NCBI RefSeq assembly: GCF_022096995.1
Contig: NZ_JACXGQ010000001.1
Span: 515,587-579,586, forward strand
From: Yoonia sp. I 8.24
GTDB taxonomy: Bacteria; Pseudomonadota; Alphaproteobacteria; Rhodobacterales; Rhodobacteraceae
DNA: 64,000 nucleotides
Reading direction: 5' to 3'
Shown here: piece after piece, positions 25,822 to 36,185 of the stretch
Layout of the letters: each line of letters starts with the position of its first letter
Numbering within the stretch: the stretch's first letter is position 1
Translations under genes and position numbers: made by a program
The notes under the pieces: generated by a model
Databases searched by the model: none
What the model was told of the DNA's origin: nothing
The model's input: only the letters and a program-made list of their open reading frames with translations

Positions 25822-26316
25822 ATGCCTTACGAATTGTCACCTCCCCCCAGCCCTACGGTGCAAAACTGGCGCTTGTCGCTTTGGGCCTATCGATCCCTTT
25901 TGCGCAAAGATTTTGTGATCTTTATGGGCGGCACGGCTGCGTTGGTTTTGTTGCCAATGCTTGCCATTGTCGGTTCAGGCGCACTTTGGGTTATCTTGCC
26001 GTTCGTATCACTGATGTTCGCTGGGCTTTGGTGGGCGCTTCATATCAGCTATCGGCGCGGAGAAGTTTTGGAAGAGCTATCGGTTGATTCCACGACCGCG
26101 CGCTTGACTCGCTACAATCCCAGTGGGGAAATACTGGAATGGCAGGCGAACCGCTATTGGGTCACCGTGCATTTCCATCCCAAAGGCGGACCTGTCGAAA
26201 ACTATATCACCCTGCGTGGTGGCGACCGCGAGGTGGAGTTGGGCACGTTCCTTGATGTTGCGGAACGTGCCGCCCTTTATGATGCGTTGCGGCGCGCGTT
26301 TCGGGAGCGCCGCTAG
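25822..26316 (+). CDS. DUF2244 integral membrane protein
   Basis: A 164-residue protein. Two adjacent membrane segments lie near residues 33-75 (FVIFMGGTAALVLLPMLAIVG and ALWVILPFVSLMFAGLWWAL). A soluble domain of the DUF2244 family follows, with RRGEVLEELSVD and RYWVTVHFHPKGG. The function is unknown; many alphaproteobacteria have one copy. The gene ends overlapping the convergent yqeY-like gene by four bases. Confidence 0.85.
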   Translation: MPYELSPPPSPTVQNWRLSLWAYRSLLRKDFVIFMGGTAALVLLPMLAIVGSGALWVILPFVSLMFAGLWWALHISYRRGEVLEELSVDSTTARLTRYNPSGEILEWQANRYWVTVHFHPKGGPVENYITLRGGDREVELGTFLDVAERAALYDALRRAFRERR

Positions 26317-26774
26317 CCAAGCCGCGCTTTCACCGCTGGTCCGGCTTTGCCAAAATCCATCCGACCTGTATATTTCCCCTTAAGCACAGCCATGACCTTG
26401 CCCATATCGCGAATGCTATCGGCACCTGCTTCTTTGATCGCAGCGTCAACCGCATCCAAAGCTTCTTCTTCAGATAGCTGGCGCGGAAGAAAATCTTCTA
26501 TCACTTTGATTTCCGACAATTCTTTTTCCGCCAGCTCAAGCCGCCCACCTTCTTCATAGGCGCGCGCGCTTTCTTGGCGCTGCTTAACCATCCGGCCCAG
26601 AATACCTAGAATATCGTCATCGCTCACGCCGCCTTCTTCGTTGACGGTGCCCCGCAACGCGATGTCTTTATCCTTGATGGCTGCATTGATGAGCCGCAAT
26701 GTCGACAGGCGGTCAGCCTCCTTCGACTTCATTGCTTCCTTAAGGGCCGTACCGACCCGGTCGCGCATGTTCAT
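26313..26774 (-). CDS. GatB/YqeY domain protein
   Basis: A 153-residue all-helical protein of the YqeY family. It begins MRDRVGTALKEAMKSKEADRLSTLRLI and ends in the GKVMAVLKGKYTGRMDFGKAGPAVKARL tail shared with the GatB C-terminus. In GatB this domain helps recognise misacylated tRNA; the role of stand-alone YqeY is unsettled. It is divergent from carA, with which it often lies in related genomes. Confidence 0.92.
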   Translation of the reverse strand: MNMRDRVGTALKEAMKSKEADRLSTLRLINAAIKDKDIALRGTVNEEGGVSDDDILGILGRMVKQRQESARAYEEGGRLELAEKELSEIKVIEDFLPRQLSEEEALDAVDAAIKEAGADSIRDMGKVMAVLKGKYTGRMDFGKAGPAVKARLG

Positions 26775-26948
26775 GAGTTTTCCCGATCACGAAGCTATAA
26801 AACGAAAGGCCACCTTACCGCGCCCGTTAGCGTATGACAAGACAATGTGATCCAACGTCACCCCTTGTTTCAAAGGCTGCGATACAGCCTTGACCCGGCT
26901 CGCTAGCCCTCGTAAACCCGGCCCAATTTGACTGATCGGAGACATGGG

Positions 26949-28085
26949 ATGACGCAGAAACCAACAGCCTGCTTGGCGCTCGCGGATGGCACGATCTTTT
27001 ACGGGGTTGGATTTGGGGCTGCCGGCGAAACAATCGCCGAGCTTTGCTTTAACACTGCTATGACAGGCTATCAGGAAATCATGACCGATCCGTCATATGC
27101 AGGGCAAGTTGTGACCTTTACCTTCCCGCATATCGGCAACACGGGCGTCACCCCAGAAGATGATGAACACGCAGACCCAATTGCCCAAGGCATGATCGTA
27201 AAATGGGACCCGACAGAACCTTCGAACTGGCGGATGACCCAAGATTTGACGACGTGGCTATCAAGCCGCAACCGGATCGGTATGGGTGGCGTCGATACGC
27301 GCCGCTTGACCCGCGCAATTCGCCAGCAAGGCGCGCCACATGTCGCCCTTGCCTATGATCCAGATGGTAACTTTGACATCGCCGCATTGGTCCAAAAGGC
27401 CCGTGATTTCGCAGGCCTCGAAGGGCTTGATCTGGCAAAGGACGTAACCTGCGCGCAATCTTACAGCTGGAATGAAACGCGCTGGGCTTGGCCTGATGGG
27501 TTTGGCACACAAGAAGCCCCCCGCCACAAGGTTGTCGCCGTCGATTTCGGGGCAAAGCGTAATATCCTGCGCTGCCTTGCAAGTGCCGGCTGCGATGTGA
27601 CCGTCTTGCCCGCGACAGCCACGGCTGAAGACGTGCTTGCCCTGAACCCCGATGGTGTCTTTTTGTCCAACGGTCCCGGCGATCCGGCCGCGACAGGTGC
27701 CTATGCAGTCCCAATGATCAAAGGTGTCTTGGATGCAGATATCCCCGTTTTCGGGATCTGCTTGGGCCACCAAATGCTGGCGCTGGCACTGGGTGCAAAG
27801 ACGATCAAAATGAACCACGGCCATCACGGCGCCAACCACCCGGTCAAAGACAAAGAAACCGGCAAGGTTGAAATTACCTCTATGAACCATGGGTTTACAG
27901 TTGATGCACAGACCTTGCCTGCTGGCGTGGCTGAAACGCATGTCTCGCTCTTTGATGGCAGCAACTGCGGCATCAAGATGACAGGCCGCCCCGTATTCAG
28001 CGTGCAATACCACCCAGAGGCAAGCCCCGGCCCGCAAGACAGTTACTACCTGTTTGAGCGGTTCGCTGCCGCAATGGACGCCTAA
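26949..28085 (+). CDS. carA: Carbamoyl-phosphate synthase small (glutaminase) subunit
   Basis: A 378-residue class-I glutamine amidotransferase that supplies ammonia to CarB for arginine and pyrimidine synthesis. The N-terminal CarA domain covers about 1-150 (LADGTIFYGVGFGAAGETIAELCFNTAMTGYQEIMTDPSYAG). The amidotransferase domain has the nucleophile in FGICLGHQML and the His-Glu pair in QYHPEASPGP. The ATG at 26949 follows GGAG at seven bases; an in-frame start at 26928 is poorer. carB is not in the window. Confidence 0.96.
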   Translation: MTQKPTACLALADGTIFYGVGFGAAGETIAELCFNTAMTGYQEIMTDPSYAGQVVTFTFPHIGNTGVTPEDDEHADPIAQGMIVKWDPTEPSNWRMTQDLTTWLSSRNRIGMGGVDTRRLTRAIRQQGAPHVALAYDPDGNFDIAALVQKARDFAGLEGLDLAKDVTCAQSYSWNETRWAWPDGFGTQEAPRHKVVAVDFGAKRNILRCLASAGCDVTVLPATATAEDVLALNPDGVFLSNGPGDPAATGAYAVPMIKGVLDADIPVFGICLGHQMLALALGAKTIKMNHGHHGANHPVKDKETGKVEITSMNHGFTVDAQTLPAGVAETHVSLFDGSNCGIKMTGRPVFSVQYHPEASPGPQDSYYLFERFAAAMDA

Positions 28086-28160
28086 GCCGCCGCGCTCTTC
28101 TTAACGGCACATTAACCATCCGCCTGCATGATCGCTTTGGACACTGACCAAAGTTAGATC

Positions 28161-30056
28161 ATGCAGCAACAAACGCGACAATCCCCCGACCCAAGCACGA
28201 AAACCCGCAGTTTTCTGTGCCAAGAGCTTGTCTACCGTGGGCATGTCACGGCAGATATGGCTGATCGCGCGCAAACCACGGCGTTTCAGCGCGGAATGGC
28301 TGTAGCCGATGTTTTCAACCGTGGATTGGGTGTGTCGCAATATGCCGTCGCACAGGCCCAGGCCTCGGAACGCGGCGCGCAATATATCAACCCGGTCACG
28401 GACGCGCCCGACCCAACGTTGATTGCGCGTTTTGGCGCTGAAAAATGTCTGCAGATGGGGGTACTGCCGTGGCGCAGCATTGGCAGTGAAACCGTCGTTT
28501 TAACCGCTAGACCCGAAACCTTTCATCAAGACCAAGCCCTGCTGCACAGCCACTTCGGGCGCGTTCGCATGGCGATCACCACCGAAGAACATTTGAACCG
28601 CGCGCTTAGCCAACTTTGTGAAGAAACCCTTGTCGCACGCGCGGAAACCAAAACGATTGATCGCGAAAGCTGTCGCAATTGGGCGCCCCGGCGCGCGCTT
28701 GCAGTAGGGGTGGTTTTCAGCATTTGCGCATTGGTCTGCGCCGTCTTTACACCCGTTCTGCTTGTGGCACTGCTGACCGCTTGGGCTGTCATCACGCTTT
28801 TCTTAACCACGGCGCTCAAACTGGTGGCCGCAGTGATTGGCTGGCGCGAAGCCCCAGCCCCAGCCAATAGCGTCATCCCCGCGCGGCTGCCCACGATCAC
28901 TATGCTTGTCCCGCTTTACAATGAAACCGCAATTGCAGAGCATCTTTTGGCGCGTCTCTCGGCATTAGATTATCCGCGCGAGTTGCTTGATATCTGTCTG
29001 GTCCTTGAAGCCGATGACCAAACCACACGCGCCACATTAGGGCGCACGACTTTGCCGCGCGGCATCCGTGCAATCACCGTACCGACCGGGCGCATAAAGA
29101 CCAAGCCACGCGCATTAAACTACGCACTCGATTTTGCACGCGGAGACATCATCGGTGTTTGGGACGCCGAAGACGCGCCCGCCCCCGATCAACTGCACAA
29201 GGTCGCAAATGCCTTTGCCAATGCGCCCCCCGATGTGGTCTGCCTGCAGGGCAAGCTTGACTATTATAACGCATCCGCAAATTGGCTAACCCGCTGTTTT
29301 ACAATCGAATATGCAAGTTGGTTTCGGGTGATCTTGCCCGGTCTACAGCGTCTTGGGCTTGCCTTGCCCTTGGGCGGAACAACGTTGTTTTTCAAGTGTG
29401 ACGCGCTGCATGCGCTTGGCGGTTGGGACGCGCACAATGTCACAGAGGACGCCGACCTTGGGATCAGGCTTGCCCGGCACGGATACCGCACCCGCCTGAT
29501 CGACACCGTCACCGAAGAAGAAGCAAATGGACGCGCATGGCCTTGGGTCAAACAACGCTCACGCTGGCTCAAAGGTTATGCGATCACCTATCTCGTGCAT
29601 ATGCGTGATCCGCTGCGGCTTTGGCGGGATCTCGGGGCATGGCGGTTTTTTGGGGTGCAGCTCTTGTTTCTGGGCACCCTCTCTCAATTTGTGCTCGCGC
29701 CGCTTTTGTGGTCATTCTGGCTGCCAGCTCTGGGCTTCGGCCACCCTCTCTCGTCCGTTCTGCCATCATGGGTATTTTGGACACTTGCAGGGCTGTTCTT
29801 TTCGTCCGAGGTGATCGGTTGGCTCGTTGCTTATATCGCATTACACAAGGCAGAAAAGCGCTGGCTGTTCAAATGGGCGTTTAGCCTGACGCTCTATTTT
29901 CCGCTTGGGGCGCTTGCCGCCTATAAGGGCATATTTGAACTGCTCACGAAGCCATTTTATTGGGATAAGACCACGCATGGGGTCCTGCTCCCAAGTAGTT
30001 GGCAAACGCCTACTCCGCCGCTTCAACCGCCTTTGCATCCAGTTTCAGGCGGGTAA
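28161..30056 (+). CDS. GT2 glycosyltransferase with N-terminal MshEN-like domain
   Basis: A 631-residue membrane glycosyltransferase. Residues ~15-150 look like the MshEN/GspE-N fold seen in type II secretion ATPases and NfrB-like proteins. Two membrane spans follow (~180-230), then a processive GT2 catalytic domain. This has VPLYNETAIAEHLLARL, the DxD-like VWDAEDAPAP, the acceptor motif TEDADLGIRLARHG and the QxxRW-type QRSRWLKGY. More spans close the protein. MshEN domains can bind cyclic-di-GMP, so polysaccharide or exopolymer synthesis under such control is possible, though the binding motif was not verified. The last 47 bp overlap the convergent GntR gene. Confidence 0.8.
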   Translation: MQQQTRQSPDPSTKTRSFLCQELVYRGHVTADMADRAQTTAFQRGMAVADVFNRGLGVSQYAVAQAQASERGAQYINPVTDAPDPTLIARFGAEKCLQMGVLPWRSIGSETVVLTARPETFHQDQALLHSHFGRVRMAITTEEHLNRALSQLCEETLVARAETKTIDRESCRNWAPRRALAVGVVFSICALVCAVFTPVLLVALLTAWAVITLFLTTALKLVAAVIGWREAPAPANSVIPARLPTITMLVPLYNETAIAEHLLARLSALDYPRELLDICLVLEADDQTTRATLGRTTLPRGIRAITVPTGRIKTKPRALNYALDFARGDIIGVWDAEDAPAPDQLHKVANAFANAPPDVVCLQGKLDYYNASANWLTRCFTIEYASWFRVILPGLQRLGLALPLGGTTLFFKCDALHALGGWDAHNVTEDADLGIRLARHGYRTRLIDTVTEEEANGRAWPWVKQRSRWLKGYAITYLVHMRDPLRLWRDLGAWRFFGVQLLFLGTLSQFVLAPLLWSFWLPALGFGHPLSSVLPSWVFWTLAGLFFSSEVIGWLVAYIALHKAEKRWLFKWAFSLTLYFPLGALAAYKGIFELLTKPFYWDKTTHGVLLPSSWQTPTPPLQPPLHPVSGG

Positions 30057-30663
30057 CAAAGGCCTCAGAAATGTGGTCGCGCAGCGCGCGGTATGCGGCA
30101 TCGCCATCACCCGCCTCGATCGCCGCAACGATTTCAGCATGTTCATCAAGTGTTTCCGCGCCACGCCCTTCGGCCGCAAGCGATGTTGTCGCCAAAAGCG
30201 CCATCGACCGGTGAACCAAATCAAGCTGCCGCACCAAAAACCGGTTATGCGAGGCAAGGTGAATTTGTTTATGAAACCGGCGGTTGGCGCGGCTCAGCGC
30301 AAGCGGGTCACCGACAAGTTTCTTGTCTTCTTCTAGCATGTTGCGCAAAACCCGAATTTCTTCGGGTGCCGCATGGCGCGCGGCCAGCCTTGCAGCCAAG
30401 CCCTCAAGCTCTCCGCGCACCACATAAAGTTCCGACAATTGCGTGTGATCAAGCGAGGCAACAATCAGCGACCGCCCATCACGCGCCAGCAAAGATTGAG
30501 TCTCAAGTCTTTGCAATGCCTCGCGAATTGGCGTGCGCGAGACACCGAACCGCTCGGCCAATTCGCTTTCGACCAGACGATCTCCGGGCTTATAGACATG
30601 GCTATCAATTGCCTCAAGGATAAGAGCGTAAGCATCTTTTTGGGTCGCGCGCGGGTCATGCAT
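30010..30663 (-). CDS. GntR/FadR-family regulator (FCD domain)
   Basis: A 217-residue regulator. The N-terminal winged helix spans residues 5-72 (DRLVESELAERFGVSRTPIREALQRLE). The C-terminal FCD ligand domain is all helical, with metal-type histidines in RRFHKQIHLASHN, EHAEIV and RDHISEAF. Such proteins usually repress sugar-acid or organic-acid catabolism genes. No obvious target is adjacent. The start at 30663 is chosen from the family opening; the longer frame from 30714 overlaps the upstream region of the nucleotidase gene. Confidence 0.88.
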   Translation of the reverse strand: MHDPRATQKDAYALILEAIDSHVYKPGDRLVESELAERFGVSRTPIREALQRLETQSLLARDGRSLIVASLDHTQLSELYVVRGELEGLAARLAARHAAPEEIRVLRNMLEEDKKLVGDPLALSRANRRFHKQIHLASHNRFLVRQLDLVHRSMALLATTSLAAEGRGAETLDEHAEIVAAIEAGDGDAAYRALRDHISEAFVTRLKLDAKAVEAAE

Positions 30664-30763
30664 GGCGTTGGCCTTTCTTAATCCGCTGACACTACCCCTG
30701 CCCGCGCCCTGCAATCAAGCCAAACCGATTGCGCTGCCGAAAACAGGCGCCTACTGTCCACGC

Positions 30764-31411
30764 ATGGTAGCGCAGCATTTTGAACATATCGATACGTGGG
30801 TTTTTGATCTCGACAACACGTTATATCACCCGTCGGCTGATCTGTTTGGGCTGATGGATCCGCGATTTGCGGACTACGTCATGCGTGTCACAGGGTTTGA
30901 TGCCGGTCGCGCCGCGCAATTGGCGATTGATTATTGGCACAGCCATGGATCGACCATGGCGGGATTGATGGAAGAACATGACGTTGATCCGCATCATTTT
31001 CTTGCCGATGTCCACGACATAGATATTTCGCATCTGACGCCTGATCCAGAGCTGGCCGAAACGATTGGCACCCTACCCGGTCGCAAAATTGTCTATACGA
31101 ATGGATCAAACAACCACGCCGCGCGGGTTCTCAAGGCACGTGGACTGACACATGCGTTTGACGCTGTATTTGGCATTGAAGAGGCGGCTCTTACCCCCAA
31201 ACCACACGCACAAAGCTTTGTCACCGTATTCGCACGCGCAGATGTGATACCGACCACAGCAGCCATGTTCGAGGACGAAGCGCGCAATCTTGTGGTCCCA
31301 CATGATTTGGGAATGCGCACCGTGCATGTCCACGCAGATCCGCTGGATGCCGCATATGTCCACCATGGCACCGATGATCTGACGGCTTTCTTGTCGCAGG
31401 TGACGCGCTAA
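30764..31411 (+). CDS. HAD pyrimidine 5-prime-nucleotidase (SDT1-like)
   Basis: A 215-residue HAD hydrolase of the SDT1/pyrimidine nucleotidase group. Motif I is VFDLDNTLYHP with both catalytic aspartates, motif II is VYTNGSNNHA, the motif III lysine is in TPKPHAQSF and motif IV is MFEDEARN. It dephosphorylates UMP or CMP-type nucleotides in the cytosol. The start at 30764 gives the family N-terminus; there is no strong ribosome site. It is divergent from the GntR gene, with about 100 bp between. Confidence 0.88.
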   Translation: MVAQHFEHIDTWVFDLDNTLYHPSADLFGLMDPRFADYVMRVTGFDAGRAAQLAIDYWHSHGSTMAGLMEEHDVDPHHFLADVHDIDISHLTPDPELAETIGTLPGRKIVYTNGSNNHAARVLKARGLTHAFDAVFGIEEAALTPKPHAQSFVTVFARADVIPTTAAMFEDEARNLVVPHDLGMRTVHVHADPLDAAYVHHGTDDLTAFLSQVTR

Positions 31412-31449
31412 CCCTTTTCGGGCGGCCTGCATCGGCCTATGTCTAAAGC

Positions 31450-32643
31450 ATGAAACGCAAATCAACTGATATTTTCATTGCGGGCGGCGGGGTCGCTGGT
31501 CTGACCGCCGCAGCCGCCTTTGGCACAGCGGGGTTCGACGTCACAATCGCGGATCCAATGCCCCCCGTGACGGCTGAAAACGCGCGCGGCGCTGATCTGC
31601 GCACGACCGCGTTCCTGCAGCCCGCCCAACAGTTTCTAAACGACGCGGGGCTATGGGTGCGGCTCGCTGAATTTGCAGCCCCCTTACAGATCATGCGCAT
31701 CGTGGACGCAGCTGCGGAGCCGCATATCACCCGCGATTTTGATGCCTCCGATATTTCAGACAAACCATTTGGCTGGAACCTGCCCAATTGGCTGCTGCGC
31801 CGTGAAATGGTGGCGCGGCTTGATGCGCTGCCCAATGTTGATTTCATGCCCGGCACAGGTTTCAAATCCATGCTTGCGCGGGATCATTCGGCCATCGTTA
31901 CCCTCTCAGATGGCCGCCAATTGGATGCGCGTCTTGTGGTCGGCGCGGATGGGCGCAACTCTGCGGTTCGTCTCGCCGCTGGCATTTCCGCCCGCGTAAA
32001 ACGTTATGGCCAAAAGGCCGTGACATTCGCCGTCACCCACGACGCACCCCATAACAATATATCCACCGAAGTTCACCGCGCGGGTGGCCCGTTCACCTTG
32101 GTGCCTCTGCCTGATCATGATGGCAAACCCTGTTCCGCCGTGGTCTGGATGGAAAGCGGGCCAGAGGCGTTGCGGCTAAGCCAATTGGACGTCCCCGCAT
32201 TTGAAACGGCTGCCAACGACCGCTCGGCCGGGATCAATGGCGCGCTAACGCTTGCATCGCCGCGCAGCGTTTGGCCCATCATTAGCCAGATCGCCGATGA
32301 AATCACTGGTCCGCGGATGGCGCTTGTTGCCGAAGCGGCCCATGTCATGCCACCAATCGGCGCGCAGGGACTAAATATGTCGCTGCGTGATATGGCGTGC
32401 CTGCTTGATCTTGCGCTGGCGGCACCTGACACATTGGGTGACCGGACGATGCTAGACCGATATGCGCGCGCGCGACATAGTGACATTAAGCTGCGGATCG
32501 CAGGGATTGATGCGCTCAACCGCGCATCAATTGCTGGCGGCGCGTTCACACAAGATTTGCGCGCACAAGGGATTAAGATGCTTTATGGGCTTTCGCCCGT
32601 CCGGCGCAGGTTGATGGAAATGGGGCTGGGCGTCGGAGGCTAA
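31450..32643 (+). CDS. UbiH/UbiF-family flavin monooxygenase (UbiL-like)
   Basis: A 397-residue flavoprotein hydroxylase of ubiquinone biosynthesis. FAD is held by IFIAGGGVAGLTAAAAFG (residues 8-25), RLVVGADGRNSAVR (mid) and ALVAEAAHVMPPIGAQGLNMSLRD. The usual GDAAH is AEAAH, as in the alphaproteobacterial UbiL branch. UbiL hydroxylates the quinone ring at C1 and sometimes C5, but which position applies here is not visible. The stop overlaps the convergent Lrp gene by four bases. Confidence 0.85.
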   Translation: MKRKSTDIFIAGGGVAGLTAAAAFGTAGFDVTIADPMPPVTAENARGADLRTTAFLQPAQQFLNDAGLWVRLAEFAAPLQIMRIVDAAAEPHITRDFDASDISDKPFGWNLPNWLLRREMVARLDALPNVDFMPGTGFKSMLARDHSAIVTLSDGRQLDARLVVGADGRNSAVRLAAGISARVKRYGQKAVTFAVTHDAPHNNISTEVHRAGGPFTLVPLPDHDGKPCSAVVWMESGPEALRLSQLDVPAFETAANDRSAGINGALTLASPRSVWPIISQIADEITGPRMALVAEAAHVMPPIGAQGLNMSLRDMACLLDLALAAPDTLGDRTMLDRYARARHSDIKLRIAGIDALNRASIAGGAFTQDLRAQGIKMLYGLSPVRRRLMEMGLGVGG

Positions 32644-33088
32644 AGCGGACCCGGTAGCCGTTCTTCGGACAGCAAGACATTGGCTTCGACGTTACCAACA
32701 CCCGGTAGCGTCATAACGCGGCGGCGCAAAACCCGTTCAAAATCTGCAAGGTCACGGGCAACCACGCGCAGGCGATAATCGTATAGCCCCAAAACATGTT
32801 CGACCAACTGGACCTCAGGGATCGCTGACACCGCCCGTTCAAAATCCTCAAGGCTGATCCGCCCCTTTGTCGCCAATTTGACGCCCAAAAACACGGTCAC
32901 ACCAAAGCCGACTTTTTCGGCATCAAGCATCAACTGCCGTCCCGCAATGACGCCTGCGTCTTGTAGCCTGCGCAACCTGCGCCATGTCGCGGGTTGGCTC
33001 AGGCCTAGTTTTTGGCCAAGCTGCGTCGTCGATTGACCCGCATTGATCGCCACGGCACGCAACAGCGCGCGGTCAATATCATCCAAAT

Positions 33089-33092
<4 letters not shown>
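32640..33092 (-). CDS. Lrp/AsnC-family regulator, second of a tandem pair
   Basis: A 150-residue feast/famine regulator. The helix-turn-helix is GQSTTQLGQKLGLSQPATWRRLRRL (residues ~18-42), then the RAM/AsnC ligand domain with VQLVEHVLGLYDYRLRVVARDL. Start codon and the preceding gene's stop overlap (ATGA), so the two are translationally coupled. The pair is divergent from ilvC. A heteromeric pair controlling branched-chain amino-acid synthesis is plausible. Siroheme-decarboxylase (AhbA/B) tandem proteins resemble this layout, but both chains keep full DNA-binding helices, which argues for regulators. Confidence 0.88.
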
Positions 33093-34700
<1,608 letters not shown>

Positions 34701-34722
34701 TCTGACTTATGTTGGATGACGT

Positions 34723-34750
34723 GGGGCTGGCGGAAACGCTGGCCCCTTTT
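34723..34750 (+). terminator. Intrinsic terminator after ilvC
   Basis: A 10-bp stem, 34723-34732 with 34737-34746 (two G-T pairs), closes a GAAA tetraloop and is followed by TTTT (34747-34750). It also lies just past the 3-prime end of the convergent ArsR gene. Confidence 0.85.
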
Positions 34751-34758
34751 GCATGAAA

Positions 34759-35436
34759 TCACTCGACTGGGAATGCGCCCTCAAACGCGGTGGTTCCTTG
34801 CGCGTTGAAAATCAATGCCCGGCTCTGATTGTCGCGTTGAACCCAGCGACGTTCCTCCATCCGCGCGAGCATCGCGCGCCCCAGTGATCCGGCCAAATGT
34901 GTGCGACGTTCGCTCCAATCCAGACAGCTTCGGCAGAGCGGTGCACGCATTGCGTCCAGCGCGGCGAGGTCCACCCCAAATTCGGTGACAAAGGCGCGTC
35001 CGGTATCCGTCAGGACTGGCGCATCGACATCATCCCGCAGAAATCCACGCTGCGTCAAACTAGCGAACATTTTTACACCCATTTGCCCCGCAAGGTGATT
35101 ATAGCACACACGCGCACGCCGTAAGGCGAGATCTTTGGGGCCCGTGCGTGTGCGCCGCATGTCGCTGGCCAACCCCATCAAGCTTTCGAGCGCCACAGCA
35201 ACATCACCATGCGCCAAGGCAAAGTATTTGTGCCGCCCCTGTTTGCGCACCTGCAGCAGCCCGCCATCAACCAGTTTGGCCAAATGGCCGCTGGCGGTTT
35301 GAGGTGTCACCCCGGCCTCGACGGCCAATTCGGTTGCGGTCAGGGCCACGCCCGTCATCAGCGCGGTCAATATATTTGCGCGGGCGGGATCGCCAATCAG
35401 CGTGGCAACGCGGGAGATGTCGGGACCTTCTTTCAT
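34759..35436 (-). CDS. ArsR-type winged-helix regulator, two-domain form
   Basis: A 225-residue regulator. The ArsR-like helix-turn-helix is near the N-terminus (TELAVEAGVTPQTASGHLAKLVDGGLLQVRKQGRHKYFAL, about residues 35-74). The C-terminal ~120 residues add a second domain ending CRSCLDWSERRTHLAG. This longer type is common in proteobacteria and its ligands are mostly unknown. It is divergent from the NIPSNAP/ABM/DMT operon, 71 bp away, and is its likely regulator. Confidence 0.85.
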   Translation of the reverse strand: MKEGPDISRVATLIGDPARANILTALMTGVALTATELAVEAGVTPQTASGHLAKLVDGGLLQVRKQGRHKYFALAHGDVAVALESLMGLASDMRRTRTGPKDLALRRARVCYNHLAGQMGVKMFASLTQRGFLRDDVDAPVLTDTGRAFVTEFGVDLAALDAMRAPLCRSCLDWSERRTHLAGSLGRAMLARMEERRWVQRDNQSRALIFNAQGTTAFEGAFPVE

Positions 35437-35506
35437 ACTTCGACCGTAGCCGAAGCATCTAGGGAAATCCACAGGCTACAACAGCGTATCAACAAAGGAG
35501 ATACAC

Positions 35507-35830
35507 ATGCTGACCTGCATCATTCGCTACCAAATCGACCCTACAAAAAAGGCACAGTTCGAAACCTATTCGCGCAATTGGGGGCAAGCCATTCCACGCA
35601 ATGGCGCCGACCTTATCGGCTACTACGCCCCACATGAAGGTTCATCAACGCTTGCCTACGGCATCTATAATATCCCGTCGCTTGCCGCATATGAGACCTA
35701 CCGCGAACGGCTGAGCGCTGACCCGCTTGGGCGCGAAAACTATGAATTCGCCCAAAAAGAAAAATTCATCCAGCGCGAAGATCGCACATTTTTACGCTGC
35801 GCCTCTCTTCCGCATGGGGTATCAAAATGA
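35507..35830 (+). CDS. NIPSNAP-family protein
   Basis: A 107-residue NIPSNAP domain protein (MLTCIIRYQIDPTKKAQFETYSRNWGQAIPRNGADLIGYYAPHEG; YETYRERLSADPLGRENYEFAQ). The fold is a ferredoxin-like alpha/beta barrel half that usually dimerises. No catalytic residue is known. The ribosome site is AAGGAG. Its stop overlaps the next gene's start by four bases, and the next protein belongs to a related fold. Confidence 0.85.
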   Translation: MLTCIIRYQIDPTKKAQFETYSRNWGQAIPRNGADLIGYYAPHEGSSTLAYGIYNIPSLAAYETYRERLSADPLGRENYEFAQKEKFIQREDRTFLRCASLPHGVSK

Positions 35831-36171
35831 TCGCCGTGATATTTGAAGTTACCCCAGCGCAGGGACAAAAGAAGGCCTATTTGGATCATGCGGCAAAACT
35901 GCGTCCGCTTTTAGAAAAGATCCCCGGCTTCATTTCGGTGACACGGTTCCAAAGCCTCGCAAACGCTGACACACTCTTGTCACTGTCGTTTTTTGAAGAC
36001 GAAGATGCCGTCGCAGCATGGCGCAACAGCAAAGCCCATCGCGAAAGCCAATCTGCGGGCCGGTCAGGGGTATTCGCAGACTACCGTATCCGGATCGCAA
36101 CGGTTTCGCGCGACTATGGCTTGCATGATCGCGCGCAGGCCCCCACTGATAGCAACCAATTACATCTGTGA
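35827..36171 (+). CDS. Antibiotic biosynthesis monooxygenase (ABM) domain protein
   Basis: A 114-residue ABM-family protein of ferredoxin-like fold (MIAVIFEVTPAQGQKKAYLDHAAKLRPLLEKIPGFISVTRF; LLSLSFFEDEDAVAAWRNSKAHR). Members oxidise quinones or degrade haem, and many have no known activity. Fold, size and coupled translation with the NIPSNAP gene suggest the two proteins act together, possibly on a toxic small molecule exported by the following DMT transporter. This role is inference. Confidence 0.82.
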   Translation: MIAVIFEVTPAQGQKKAYLDHAAKLRPLLEKIPGFISVTRFQSLANADTLLSLSFFEDEDAVAAWRNSKAHRESQSAGRSGVFADYRIRIATVSRDYGLHDRAQAPTDSNQLHL

Positions 36172-36185
36172 TCGGACCTCCGGAA

